This document shows positions 12,401 to 23,276 of a stretch of DNA of 64,000 nucleotides, in pieces. The stretch lies in the NCBI GenBank assembly GCA_037179335.1, contig JAKZHN010000007.1, positions 1,426,001 through 1,490,000 of the forward strand. Direction: 5' to 3'. The notes below the pieces were generated by a model, which was not told the DNA's origin, made no database searches, and saw nothing but the letters and a program-made list of their open reading frames with translations. Position 1 is the stretch's first letter. Each line of letters starts with the position of its first letter. Source of the DNA: Cyclaneusma minus. Lineage: Eukaryota; Ascomycota; Leotiomycetes; Marthamycetales; Marthamycetaceae. Position numbers and translations under genes: made by a program.

Positions 12401-13182
12401 CAACGCCTATTGCCAGACCCTCTAGTGTTGTGCACGGCCAACGGGGCACCGAGGAGAACCACAAGAGTGAAATAGATGACTTGAGCAATCACTTGGGTAG
12501 CAGTGCTCTGCTGGATGATTCAGATGAGCCTATCCCCTCAGGCCCGAGACGTATGAGTACGCAAGTACCCATCGGTTCCAGGAATATCTTCCCACCATCT
12601 TCGTCATACACCGCAGACCCATTCTCCTATCTCGCCCTCGGAACCAGTCCTCTGGGTTCCTACGGCAGCTTGTGGGGCGCTCCCACGAATCACTTCGGCA
12701 CTCCACCATCCCTCGGCGGTCAAGGAGCCCTAAGTACCTGGGGCGCATCCGGCAAACCCAGCAATGGTGGGTTTGGTTCCGTGGGCCTCGGCCCCTCACG
12801 CACAACACACGGTTCCCGCCCCGTTGCTGTCCGCCTAAAACTCTGCTATGCCTTCCGCACTCTGAAAGTAGCCGCCAACTCAGCCGACGGCTTCGCTGAC
12901 ATCGACGCCGTCCGCGATGCCATCAACACCACCTATCCCAATGACGACCCCGTCACCGAGGAGGAGGTGCTTGAGATCTGTGAAACTGAAGGAAATCCTC
13001 AGAATGGCGGCGGTACCTTCGATCTACGTCAAGTCCATGGAAAGCATGAGATTCGCTACGATAGGGAAGCAAGTGAGAGGGCAGCAATACGTGGACCAGT
13101 GGGAGAAATTGGTTCTCCGGTTGGGGGCGGCAGGCGCTTTCCTCAATCTTCGGCGACGCCTGGTAGTGGTGCTGGTCTTTAG
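9405..13182 (+). CDS. NST1: NST1-like stress response protein
   Basis: Orthologue of fungal Nst1, a large cytoplasmic protein linked in yeast to salt tolerance and to interaction with splicing factor Msl1. Two exons, 9405-10913 and 10963-13182, join across a 49-bp intron (GTCAGT donor, CTGAT branch, TAG acceptor) to give 1242 residues. The junction rebuilds a conserved block that continues into [20 protein letters not shown]. N-terminal features are KYTNKDGSKFITIPK and a Cys cluster CSCTVCGRKR near residue 265 inside the NST1 domain. Acidic runs and a His-rich tract lie at about 445-475. A very long Lys/Glu/Arg coiled coil spans about 545-745, followed by a Pro/Gly/Met-rich segment and a globular C-terminus. 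Without the intron the two halves are in different frames, so the splice is needed. Confidence 0.93.
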
Positions 13183-14517
13183 AAGAAAATCCGAAGACTG
13201 TCCCTCTATGCTAGAACTTGGTTATTTTGGCGGTCAGACGCTTTCTTCGAAGTTCGGTAGGCGCCTGGTACTGGTGGTGGTTTTGAGGACGCCCGAGTGG
13301 CATATCTGCCCAAGGACCTATGGCAATTGAGAGCTGGTAGCTCTCTTGATTACGCTGTGGACTGGCTGTTGGAGGATTAACAATTTTTTTCCGAATGCGT
13401 TTCAGGACACGGGCGATGGGCATACTCTAGGGTTTGCTTCCGCCGAGTCCGATTTGGTGAATGAACTGAAAGAACATGGTAGACATAGCTACCATTCTTG
13501 TATCAAACAAAACACCGAGCACCGCCCTTGTGGGCTTATCAATGAATTCTTTGCAAAAAGCAGGTTCCGCGGAACTCCAAGGCAAAAGGAAAGCAGTAGT
13601 TGTACTCTGTTTCTGTGGATTGCTTGTCTTGCTTGATGTTTGTGATGCAATCAAACAAGTCAGTCACCTTCTTGATTGCTCGGACCGGTGTGTTTACCCC
13701 CTAGGATCTTGAACTCGATCTGAGTCAGAGGCGAATATGAAAATCGACTATCTGTGTTTGAAGGTACTGACGGCGTGGCTAGACTGCCAGAATGGAACCT
13801 ATCAGGGTGATCAGCTGGGTTGGGAGAGAGCGAGATGTCTTTCTGTTGCACGTCGACTCATGGCCAGCTTCGCATTTCTTCAGGTGCATAGCTTGAGGCT
13901 CTCCGGAATCCTAGTAGCCGACTATATCTAATCGATGGAGCAATCGCAGATGAAGTGGTGAGTGGGGCTGAGGTCCGTTTTCCCTCTTTTTGTTACCTAT
14001 ACAGTGGGACGAAGGTCTGCGCCCCCTTCCTGAAATCGAAGTAGTCAGCTATTTATTAAATATCCTAATCTTCAAGGATATTCTTGATCTCTGAGGATAT
14101 TCTCAACCTTTTTGAGGATATCCATGAACACTGTGGATACTCCTGATTATTGAATGGGGGTTCAGACTTTTGTCGCATAACTATAACAGTACATCGACCG
14201 CTGACCAGCTTCATCGTTTCAAGGTGAGAGACGTCTTTAGGGCAGAAAGGCAGAAAGTAGGGGAAGGGGCTTCACGTCTCATTGCACATGGACTGACGCG
14301 TAATTGCACTAATTTGAGGTAAGCGCTTTAGTGAAAAGCGTTGACTTTTGCTAAGCTACCTAGATCCCTATCAATGGACTGAAGGGAGCACACGGAGCAC
14401 ACGGAGCGGCTGTGGTCTATCCCACCTTTCCGTCAGCTGACCATGAGAGCTCTATGCCATCACCACTTCTTCGTTCCCGTCGACCCACAACAGTGTGACC
14501 CTTGATGGACAATCTAC
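13183..14517. other. Intergenic spacer with short tandem motif
   Basis: This 1335-bp spacer separates the convergent NST1 and MYND genes. It shows no supported gene. It contains a small array of GGATATTC-like words (separate entry) and a short duplication of GGAGCACAC near 14,385-14,407. Confidence 0.5.
14074..14148. repeat. Irregular array of GGATATTC-like units
   Basis: Four related words (AAGGATATTC, GAGGATATTC, GAGGATATCC, GTGGATACTC) occur about 18-22 bases apart. They read as a degenerate tandem repeat with a unit of about 20 bp. It lies in a gene-free spacer, and I cannot assign a role. Confidence 0.55.
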
Positions 14518-16115
14518 CTAGGTATCTAGCTCCCAGTCGTAGTACCAATCGATAGAGTACACGGGGTGGTCGGGTTCAACCTTCGAGTCCTCCTTTTCCT
14601 TGGCCGACCTTTGCTTCACAATGTACCACAGGTCATTTCTGTAGTGAACCTCGTTTGGCTTCTGCGCCATGCAACCTTGCTTCAGTTCTGGACACACAGA
14701 CTTCCACTTGTTGTCTTCAGGCCCAGTCAGAAGTTCCGCATCTAGCGCATCCAGGACGATGACCTCGGCTCGGACTTCCTCGGGGTCGAAACCGGTAAAC
14801 ATTGTCGGATGCGGAGCATATGCGAGATGCTGGATAGTTGGAAACCAATCCTTCTTGAAGGCCACCGCCCAACCCGAGTTGAAGGCTGCTGCGAGATCTG
14901 GAATGTTGTAGGATTCGGTGTCGATGTACTCGTGATAGGGGCCTTTCCAGGCATTCCATTTGATCGATCGTCCCATCTTGTCACAGCCACGGCAGCACTG
15001 ATGCGACTGCTGACCTTGAGGCAGTGCGTCCATGACCGGATCCAGGCCCACGAATGAGATGTGCAGGGCTATCAGCGATGGGAGAAAGTGCAGCAACTCC
15101 TCGAAGGCATTGATACAGGTCGTCTCTTTGTAATCGACACCTATGAGGTGGATGGTGATGGAACTTCGAGTGCGGATATCGGGGATTGTAGCCTCCAAGG
15201 CGGCAAGCAAGGTGAGTTGGATGACTGTCACCTTAGTACCGTATCTCATATTATGGATGAGTTGTCGCTCATCAGAATCGTCCGTCAGAGCCTTCAGATC
15301 TCGGCTCATGCTGTCGGCGACCTCAGTCCAGCCTGCGAATCTCGTGTAATAGTCGTACCAGTCCAGGGCGCAGGACAGTGGAACATATTCATCTTGCTTC
15401 TTTGGCGTCGGCGTGATGATACTGGTCCAGGCCCTTTTCTCCCGGTGGAGGCCTATCAAGACTTTCTCGAACTGTACGCAATCCTGGAGACTGGTGCATT
15501 CAGGTGACGGATGGGCGTGTGGGCAGGAAGGACAGAATGCGGCGAGACGGCAGTGTGGACAGGCGGCCAACTTCGTTCCGCCCTCAAGCTGAGACTCTCT
15601 TCTGTAACAGTGACTGCAGTACGGTTCCCAGCTAATAGCGTTGTCAGTTTAATTGTTCCTTTGACGTCAAATAGCTAACATGGCAAGGAGTCCAAACATA
15701 CTTCACTAGATTCTTCAAATCCCCGATGCCCATGTTGGGGATGATGGTATTGTATCTGTTCCACTTATAAGGTAAGGGGTATCAGTGCATGTTCTCGCTA
15801 CTTACAGAGGAAGGGAACAATGTAACTTACGTCCTCACGATGGAATTCCTCCCAAGTCCTGCCAGCTGCAGGCACAGGTCCATACATGCTACGCACAGCA
15901 ACAACGTGCTTGCAGATGTTCTTGTGGTTACGCTTCCAGTCTCGCTTTTGGCATCTCTTTGAGCAGTATTGGACCGACTTGCAAGCATTGCATCGACTGA
16001 GGTTTGATGCCTCGTCCCAGCAGTAGAAACAAACGGCTTGCTTCAATGCGAGGACTGGAGTTCCAGTACCCGTATGGTACACGCCATCTTCGGGTTCGGG
16101 GCCCTCGGATGCCAT
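14518..16115 (-). CDS. MYND zinc-finger, Mss51-like protein
   Basis: Protein of the fungal MYND/Mss51-like group. Yeast Mss51 acts in COX1 expression in mitochondria, but the many fungal paralogues have no assigned role, so I give no function. Three exons, 16115-15831, 15763-15702 and 15631-14518, give 486 residues. Donors are GTAAGT and GTATGT. The MYND finger lies at residues about 29-68 (CFYC, CNACKSVQYCSKRCQ, ending in a His-Cys pair). A second Cys-rich segment spans exon 3 (YCSHC, CPHC, CPSC), followed by the Mss51-type C-terminal domain with conserved WGY-like and acidic motifs. I chose the ATG at 16115 because the 36 residues from the upstream in-frame ATG at 16223 look like leader. 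That extension is hydrophobic and Ser-rich and could matter if the protein is mitochondrial. Confidence 0.82.
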
Positions 16116-16919
16116 CTTGCGTCGATGGGGAGAAGAGGTCGATGGAACACTGGAGAGGAGAGAAAAAGAAGGGAAAGAAGAGGGAGGAGGCGCCGCGATA
16201 ATTCGAGATACAAAGGTAAACAAGCTCTCTTCACGCTTAGATGACAGCGGCCGAAACTCTTTCTGTTTGTTTGCACGCTCCTAGCAGGCTCCGGATAGCT
16301 TCGCACTCACAATTTGGACGGAGGAGACTGATCGTCTGTTCATTCTGAGTTCACAAACCGGATGATAGAGTGGGGAATCATGGTTATGAGGATAACCTAT
16401 GGCGGAAAGGGGGAGGGAGACTCGGACACCAGCGGCTGCCAGATCTGCTATCTACCGGGTCAACAAACGGATATGCTGCCGACTTCGGCGGCAGCCTCCC
16501 GTGTCAGCCATGTGATTGCTATACATAGCAACGATTCAAGGCCAGTCACTTCGAGTTGCTCAAAGCGGTTCCATTCTGCATCTGAGCGGATTGCGCTTGA
16601 GAGGCTTCCCCAATCCAAGGTAACGAGTTCTCTGACTCAGGCAAAAGGCTTGATTTTGAGGTTTTGTCAGCAAATTCAAGAGTTCAGGGGCGCGCTGAGT
16701 TCCAAAGGAGGTCTCGTCGGCAGCGTCAAGGGAACCAGGGTAAGCTGGAGTCCAAAGGCAAAAAAATGGCTCAAAGCTAGAAGAATACAAAGTCATTTTC
16801 CGGTCAGCAAATTTTCACTCACTTAGGTATTACGAGACCCCCCTGGCCCTCCCACCCCCAGTCCGCCTTTTCTCCAATTTCCAAACCATCCAAAGACCCT
16901 TTCAAACATACCCCACCAC
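16116..16919. other. Intergenic spacer
   Basis: This 804-bp spacer lies between the start of the MYND gene and the 3' end of the sugar dehydrogenase-like gene. It should contain the MYND promoter. The open frame at 16362-16826 has no domain or neighbour support. I see no RNA gene or repeat. Confidence 0.45.
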
Positions 16920-18969
16920 TCACAGACTTGCCACCAGCCCCAACACCAACAATCCCACGCCCAGCGGCCCCAGCACATCCCTCAACGCTCTTCCCGCCTC
17001 CATCACCTTCCCTCTCGCAGCCGAAATCTTTACTTCCGGCCCTGGCGTCCCCAAATATGTCCCATTGGCCGCCGTATTGACCAGAAAATAAATCTCTCCT
17101 CCCTCCGTAGCCACATAAACTCGATCTTTCGAATCTACAGCCAAGGCCGTGGGGCGGAAACAGTTGACTGGGCATTTGGTGATATCGGCGTTGGAAAAGA
17201 TGTCGATGGCGGCGTTGGTGGCGGTCTTTGGGTCTGTGGGTGAGCCGGTTGTGGCGCTGAAGGAGAGTTGGCTGACTTTGTACCCGACTGGGGGAGAGCG
17301 ATGGCTGTTTTCGAGGGTAGTTAGTAAAAATTAAAACACGTGTGTATGTGGAAAGTTCTTTTATTGCAGTGTTTGGGAGAGGATGGCGGTGAATTGGAGA
17401 GTGGAGAAAGGACTTACACACTCCCCTTAAAAGCAACCCATGCCACCGTCCCATCACTAATGAACTTCATATCCGCAGGATGTGCATGGGCCTGGAACGT
17501 CAGCCGTGGCCCCGTATACACCGTAGCATCATTACAAGTCGTATCCGTTGCTGTACTGTTATCTGGTCCGAATTGATCTCCTATCGTCAACATCCCTGGT
17601 TTCGGGATCTTGTTCCCCCAGATAGCGAAGCAGTCTGGGTAGCCGAAATCGCTGGGCGTCGTGACAGGTGTGGTGTTTAGGGGGGCGGTGAGGACTCCGA
17701 GGAAGTTGAGCTCTTCGCCGGGGTCGTTAAGCTTTATAGCGACGCCGGAGCGGGTTAGGTTGGTGGATGTTTTGTCGAGACTGTGGGAGGTGGTGGTTAA
17801 CGAGTTCTGAAGAACGTGAAGTAGGGGGGTGAGGCGTACCTGTAATAACCCCCGGAAATAGGATGCAGAGCAATACCCACCGGTCTCCCCAGACCACTCG
17901 CGACCAGACTCCCATGCGTCGTCCAATTCAGCGCCGTGGTAGCAGTTCCATTTGTATTATTCAGATTAAATACCTTGATCTCTCCATGACCATTTGCCGA
18001 CACTTCCGCTAGGGGATCGATGTTTCCGTCTCCGCCTCGTCCCACCACAAGCACGTTATCCTGGTTCGCAGGAACGAGGATCGTTCTCGGCTTATAGGGA
18101 CCATCGGACATGCCGTCGACGACCGTCTTATGCGTTTGAGAAACAGTCCCACTCGTGGCATTGTACGACCATGAATACACCTGGCCGCTGTCACTCGCAT
18201 ACACCATTTGCCCATCATTCGAGATCTGGATATTGTGATTTAACTACCAATAATTCAGCACGTCAGCATAATCACATCGATCCACTAGTCCCATCCATCC
18301 ATGGACAAGAATCAGCAGACTCACACTCGACCCAGTAACCAAGCTCGTCAACCCACTCGAAGCCAAAGCTAAACACCCATCGCCCCCAGTATCTTCAAAT
18401 ACCAATCTCGAAAACCCCACCCCGCTTTCCAAAACCAACAAATTCCCCTCCGTGTCCAGCACCAAGCCACTGGGATTCACCAATCCATTAGCGATCAATT
18501 GCGCCTCCCAGCCATCTGGAACCACTGGTGCCATGTACGGCGCTGTCAGGACGTCTGCGCATCCTGAATTGACATTCGAGGAGGTCTTAGTCTACTCAAG
18601 ACAGGTACACCCAAAGAAATTCCCCGTGCATCGGTAACCAGGCGCAGGCTCTTGGTTGATGAATTTCCCATTGCACCCGCCAGCAGTACAAAACGTAGTA
18701 GTCGACTCTGGACCACAATTGTAGCCGCATGGACAGCCTTTAGCCCTCCCCTAGTGCTGCATAAGCATTGCCAGCGAACGCTGGGAGAGAAGATGAATAC
18801 ATACATTTGTACATTCCGGATAACCTTTGCTCTGATCAACAACTTTTCCATTGCAATCCCCGGAGCTGCAGGCCCCGTTGATCGTACTGCAATGATAACC
18901 TGGTTCGATGATGGCGGCTGATGCGGTGACGGCACCAAGGAGGAGAACTGCAAGGAATTGGAACTGCAT
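16920..18969 (-). CDS. Secreted, GPI-type PQQ sugar dehydrogenase-like protein (AA12-like) with in-frame TAG
   Basis: Predicted cell-surface member of the glucose/sorbosone dehydrogenase family, closest in style to fungal PQQ-dependent AA12 enzymes. Exons are 18969-18805, 18750-18325, 18243-17840, 17780-17418 and 17304-16920, with GTATGT, GTGAGT, GTACGC and GTAAGT donors. Residues 1-19 form a signal peptide (LAVLLLGAVTASA). A Cys-rich module follows (CSSGDCNGK, GCPCGYNCGPE, CTAGGCNGKF). The beta-propeller then begins (DGWEAQLIANGLVNPSGL, GRPVGIALHP, TFQAHAHPADMKF). The end is a hydrophobic GPI-signal-like tail (VGLLVLGLVASL). Every junction is clean except one: exon 2 carries TAG at 18594-18592 between the Cys module (ending FGCTCLE) and the propeller. 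The frame is otherwise open on both sides and no splice option I tried removes it. It may be a nonsense allele, a base error or readthrough. The total would be 580 residues. Confidence 0.75.
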
Positions 18970-19984
18970 TTTTGGAAATACGGGAACGTTTGTTTGGAGC
19001 TTTATTAAGTCTAGATGTTTTCAGGTGAGGTAAGGTAAAGTGAGATGGAATGGATAAGGGAGAAGAAGATGGGGTGGAGCAAGTATATGTTTATATTCTT
19101 CCGGTCGGCCCTGAAGAATCTCGCCTCGAACAAGGTTGCGACTTCCGGAATCTGCATTAATCTGATGTCACTCACATTATGCATTTCAAAGAGTTCATGC
19201 TGATGTTGAGTGTTCTACATTTTCCTCTAAACCATCACAAATGTGTTTGATACCCAGCAATGTATCTTTCCGCCCAAGCCACTCCCAGCCTGCGATCCGA
19301 TGCAGCCAGCGCCATATCAAACCAAGGCTCGAAACCAAGTTGGCTGAATTGCTGTGAACAAACGAGGCGAGATGATACCGATGAATCCATCGATAATATC
19401 CAGTGGGAGGCAAGTCCGCGGTTTGTCAATGACTTTTCATCAAGACTTCGTTTCATTATTCAAGTCCGCGCCATATCCGCCCCATCTTTCCTAGGACCCT
19501 TCCAGAGCCCCGATTCCCCAGTACTATCCATCCATTCTTGAACCCCGGATGTTGCGCCACTGTTGTTGTTGTAGTAGAACGTTCAGAACAAAAGCCGAAA
19601 CCCATGAGGTGCCCAACATGACGATGAGAGAAGAGCTGTGGGTGTTGCCTGGGCTACTGGGAAGCAGCAGGATTCTGGCAAAATGTGCCCTTTTTAGAAC
19701 TCCGGTCGGTCCTGATCAATTATGCCTGGAGGTGTCTTCTGACTGTAGACTTCATACCGCAAAGATAAAGAAACGTCGCGCTGTGCGCGATGATGATGAA
19801 TGGTGGTATGGATCACCCTGATTGCCGAATCGAAGTAGACAAAAGATTAAACAGTCGCTATGCCCCACCGTCGCTATGCGAAAAAAAACCTGGCGCCATA
19901 CTCTGTACACATGTGAAGAACCCATTGAACGCCGAAAGGACTCCGTAGTTTTGGGTATCGTATTATGAAATTTAATAAGCCGCG
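18970..19984. other. Intergenic spacer
   Basis: This 1015-bp spacer contains the promoter of the sugar dehydrogenase-like gene and the 3' region of the large disordered-protein gene. The small open frames here lack any recognisable domain. No repeat or RNA gene is supported. Confidence 0.45.
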
Positions 19985-22900
19985 TCAGATGACCGTCATC
20001 ATCTGCATACGGGGAGAAAGAGACTTGGGCGGGCTCGAATTGACGGAGCTTCCAAGAGCAGCACCGAGTATAGTGCTGTTGCTTCGTAAAACGGATCCGC
20101 GCTTGGTGGGAGTTGCTGGGGTTGTCTGCGACGGGTCCGTAAACACTCGAGTAAACGGCGGATCAGTCTCTCTGATACGCTGGGGGCTGTTGGTAGGCGT
20201 GAGATGCAGATTGTCATGATTGCGAATATGGGTTGCGAGGGTGCGACTCAGCACAGAGGCACGGTTGACGAGATCTTTGAGCGTGGTCGTGTCAAAGAGA
20301 ATCTTGTCCGACAGGTTGACCTTGGCAGGATCTGACGTGGAGCGGTTCTTGTCGATGACTTCCATAACAGTTCGTGCAACTTCAGAAGACTCCTTTGAAG
20401 AGCTGTGGGCGGGCAGCGGGGTGAGGAGGCGGTCGTTCGACTTTGGCGGTGGTGGGGGAGTACCAAAGATATCATCCTCTGAGAGTAAGACAGACTTGCG
20501 TCGAACTTCGCCATCATTATCGACGGGTTTGCCCTCGGTCGGGGTGGCCAGGTCGTGGGTGTCCAGGTGCGAGTTCTTCTCATTTGCAACAACTGGATTG
20601 GCTAGATCAATTATCCCCAGAGCTTCCTCCCACAGTTCAGCATGTTCACCATACAGTAAGCTGCGATCTTGGCCTTGCTTGCGCAGACGCTTCAAGTCAG
20701 TAACCAAAATCAGCACATCTCTGACGTGACCGACATTGTCTCTCACGCTCGCCTGAACATCCCGAATTTTTTCCGGCATCTTCAAGGACTGGTTCTGACC
20801 TTCATCCTGTATGCCACTCAGGTCAAAGTCGAGGTCATCATCCCAGTCTTCCGTGGGCTTCTTGTTGTCCTGGCCCCAAGTCCCAAACTTCGGTGGAAGA
20901 GCGGGTAAGCAATGGTTTCCATCGCCATCTTGACCAGGAGGCAAACTCTGGCTGCGGAAGTGGGTCAAGGGACGACGGCCACAGGATCTACTATCTCTTG
21001 CAGTTCCTGCCTGGTTGGTATGCACAGTTCTGGGTCGAGCTGAGTATTCAGCACCACTTGATTTGGAAAACCCAAGTGGTGTGATTTGTTCAGAATATTC
21101 AAATAGTTTGCCGTGTTGGCGATTGTTAGTTATCTCCAGCAGCGCCTGGTGGGTACTCTGGTTAACTTGTCGACTGCTGAATGGGGAAGACAGCGGACTT
21201 CCCACAATTGGTGGTTCTTCGTCCTTTGTCCAATCCTCATCTTCATCGTCGTCATCTAAAGATGTCGGGTCGAATTTGTTACTGGCAAGACGGAAGCTTG
21301 GGGGGGAAGACTGAGCCCCAGAGGCCCCAGACCGGTCGTTTGGTCGCACAGGCGTTGACAATGTATTATCGTTGGTCAACTGCTGGTGGTTGTTTGGGGT
21401 TAGAGTGCCCTCCTCCTCTTCGATGATCCTGTGTCGTGAAAGCGAGAACTGGCCATTCGGAGCCAATTCATAGAAGCCACTGGTCTTCTTTGTATGCTCG
21501 AAAGGCGGAGAATCATCAAACACAGACTGCAGCGGAGTTGTGGGGGATCTGGTGTTTCCAGTCGCATGCGTCCGGTACGAGTCATAGATGGCTTCACTCT
21601 GGTAATCGTCATCGTCGTCCTCCCCAGATGGGAACTCCTTGTTGTCGTTGTCTGAGCCGACTAGAGTCGACGTACGGTCTGATGGAGGGTTGTCCTCACT
21701 GCGCTGAGGACGCGATTGCTGTTCGGTGCTGACCAGCGCAGGTGAGGGCCTCAAACCGGTCGGTGGTGCTTCAACGATTGGTAGGGTGTTAGACGACGAG
21801 CTCAGCGCCAGGCGTGTTAAATCCAGCTGGAAACTAGACTTCCGGGACAAGCTGGGCACAGGTGAGACAACCCTGGCCACACAATCCGCAGGTGCTGGCC
21901 GCGAGACGGATTCGTCCTTTGAAGGCTCAGGTGAGTTCTCCGACCGGCCATAGGCTGCTGGGCTCGTAACATTTCTTGTCGTTGGTCTCAGGGACGGATT
22001 TGTCGAAACCATTTCAGAGATCGGCGCAGACACAGATCTCGTGTTCCCCTCGACAGGCTGTTGGCTTCCCCGACGACGCTGCAGTCGAATACTGCCAGCC
22101 TTTGCAAGCCACGACGTATTACCACTTCGGAGCGAAAGAGAAGGCGAACGCCGGGTAGCTGCCGACTCGCAAGCTTCGTGGCCAGGAGACGAGTGGACCG
22201 CGAGGACTAGTTCGGGTACAAAGTCATCGTATGAGTCCATACCGTCCTCTTCCTCGTAAATGACCTCTGGCGCAGCAGATCCCGAAATGTTAATTGTGCC
22301 AGGCTTAATCAGCGTTGCAAGGCCCTTTGGCCCTGCAATCACGACCCGATATATGCCGTCCTCGACTTTGGAACCCTTCCCATTTAGGAGCTTCACGCAT
22401 TTTACCTGGTCCCCCAAATACCACCGCCAGGTGGTGGTAAATGGCGCCACCGGATCGCACACCGCCGAGTCAAATTGCATGGTAGTGATTGACTGCCGCG
22501 GGGGATGCGCCTTGCCGAACTTGACCCCATCAATTCTGAATTGCTCTGCGAGTGTGCTCGCCCGCTGGTGGCTGGTCGCTGGTCTTCTCAAGGTCCGCAC
22601 TCTTACGGTGGCTCCCCTCGATAATGGGCTCCCACTAGGTCGTCTACCGGAAGCTGTACGCTTCACAAGCTTGTTGGGAGGGAGCTGACTCGGACTGGTC
22701 TTCGGACTGATAATCGGAGCTTCGGAAGCATACGAAAAAGTTGGCGACGCAGTTTCGGTCGCCACACTTGACCGCGGGCTGCTGCTCTTGGAAGAACCGA
22801 TTGACGACAGTCTCTTCATCCACGAGCTTGAAGACGAAATGGAGTTCTTGCGTCCATTTGTATGTTCGGCTCTAGGAGAGAAGGTCTGCGCCTCGAGAGA

Positions 22901-23276
22901 CTTCAGATCGTTCGTCGTCGGAGAAGCTTGACTGAATGCCGCAAACGGGGCAGGCGAGAGCGAAGAGGTGCGGAAGTGTCGGCGACGAGGTGTGGACACA
23001 GCAGCGCTCGTGGCAGGTCGAACAATGGGGGCATTGGCGACCGGGTATTCGTCATCTCGTGCGGTTTGGATCGGCAGATGTGAGTCGTTATTCTCTGCTC
23101 GTCCTAGAGCAAGACCCACGCCGCCCAGACCCACGGTACTTGCGGCGACGAGCTGACAGACATTAGCAGTGCACCCCACAAACAAGCAAAGGCACGAGGA
23201 GCTCATGATCGCGCGACTCGGCGTGATCGCCCGAAAGGCTGCGGTTGGGGGAACTTACAGTGGAGATGGTCTTCAT
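19985..23276 (-). CDS. Large, mostly disordered protein with hydrophobic N-terminus (unknown)
   Basis: I do not recognise this protein with certainty. A six-codon first exon (23276-23259, MKTIST) splices across a 106-bp intron (GTAAGT donor, GCTAAT branch, CAG acceptor) to 23152-19985, giving 1061 residues. The junction forms a short hydrophobic N-terminus, MKTISTLVAASTVGLGGVGL, resembling a signal peptide or membrane anchor. Most of the chain is Ser/Pro/Asp-rich and looks disordered. Two islands look folded: about residues 215-310 (WRWYLGDQVKCVKLLNGKG, GPKGLATLIKPG), and near 800-890 an acidic DDDLDFDLSG motif followed by a helical stretch (VRDNVGHVRDVLILVTDLKRL, LWEEALGIIDLANP). The acidic motif recalls Byr4/Bfa1 septation regulators, but a signal-like N-terminus argues against that, so I leave it unnamed. 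An alternative start at 23206 would lack the first intron. Confidence 0.7.
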
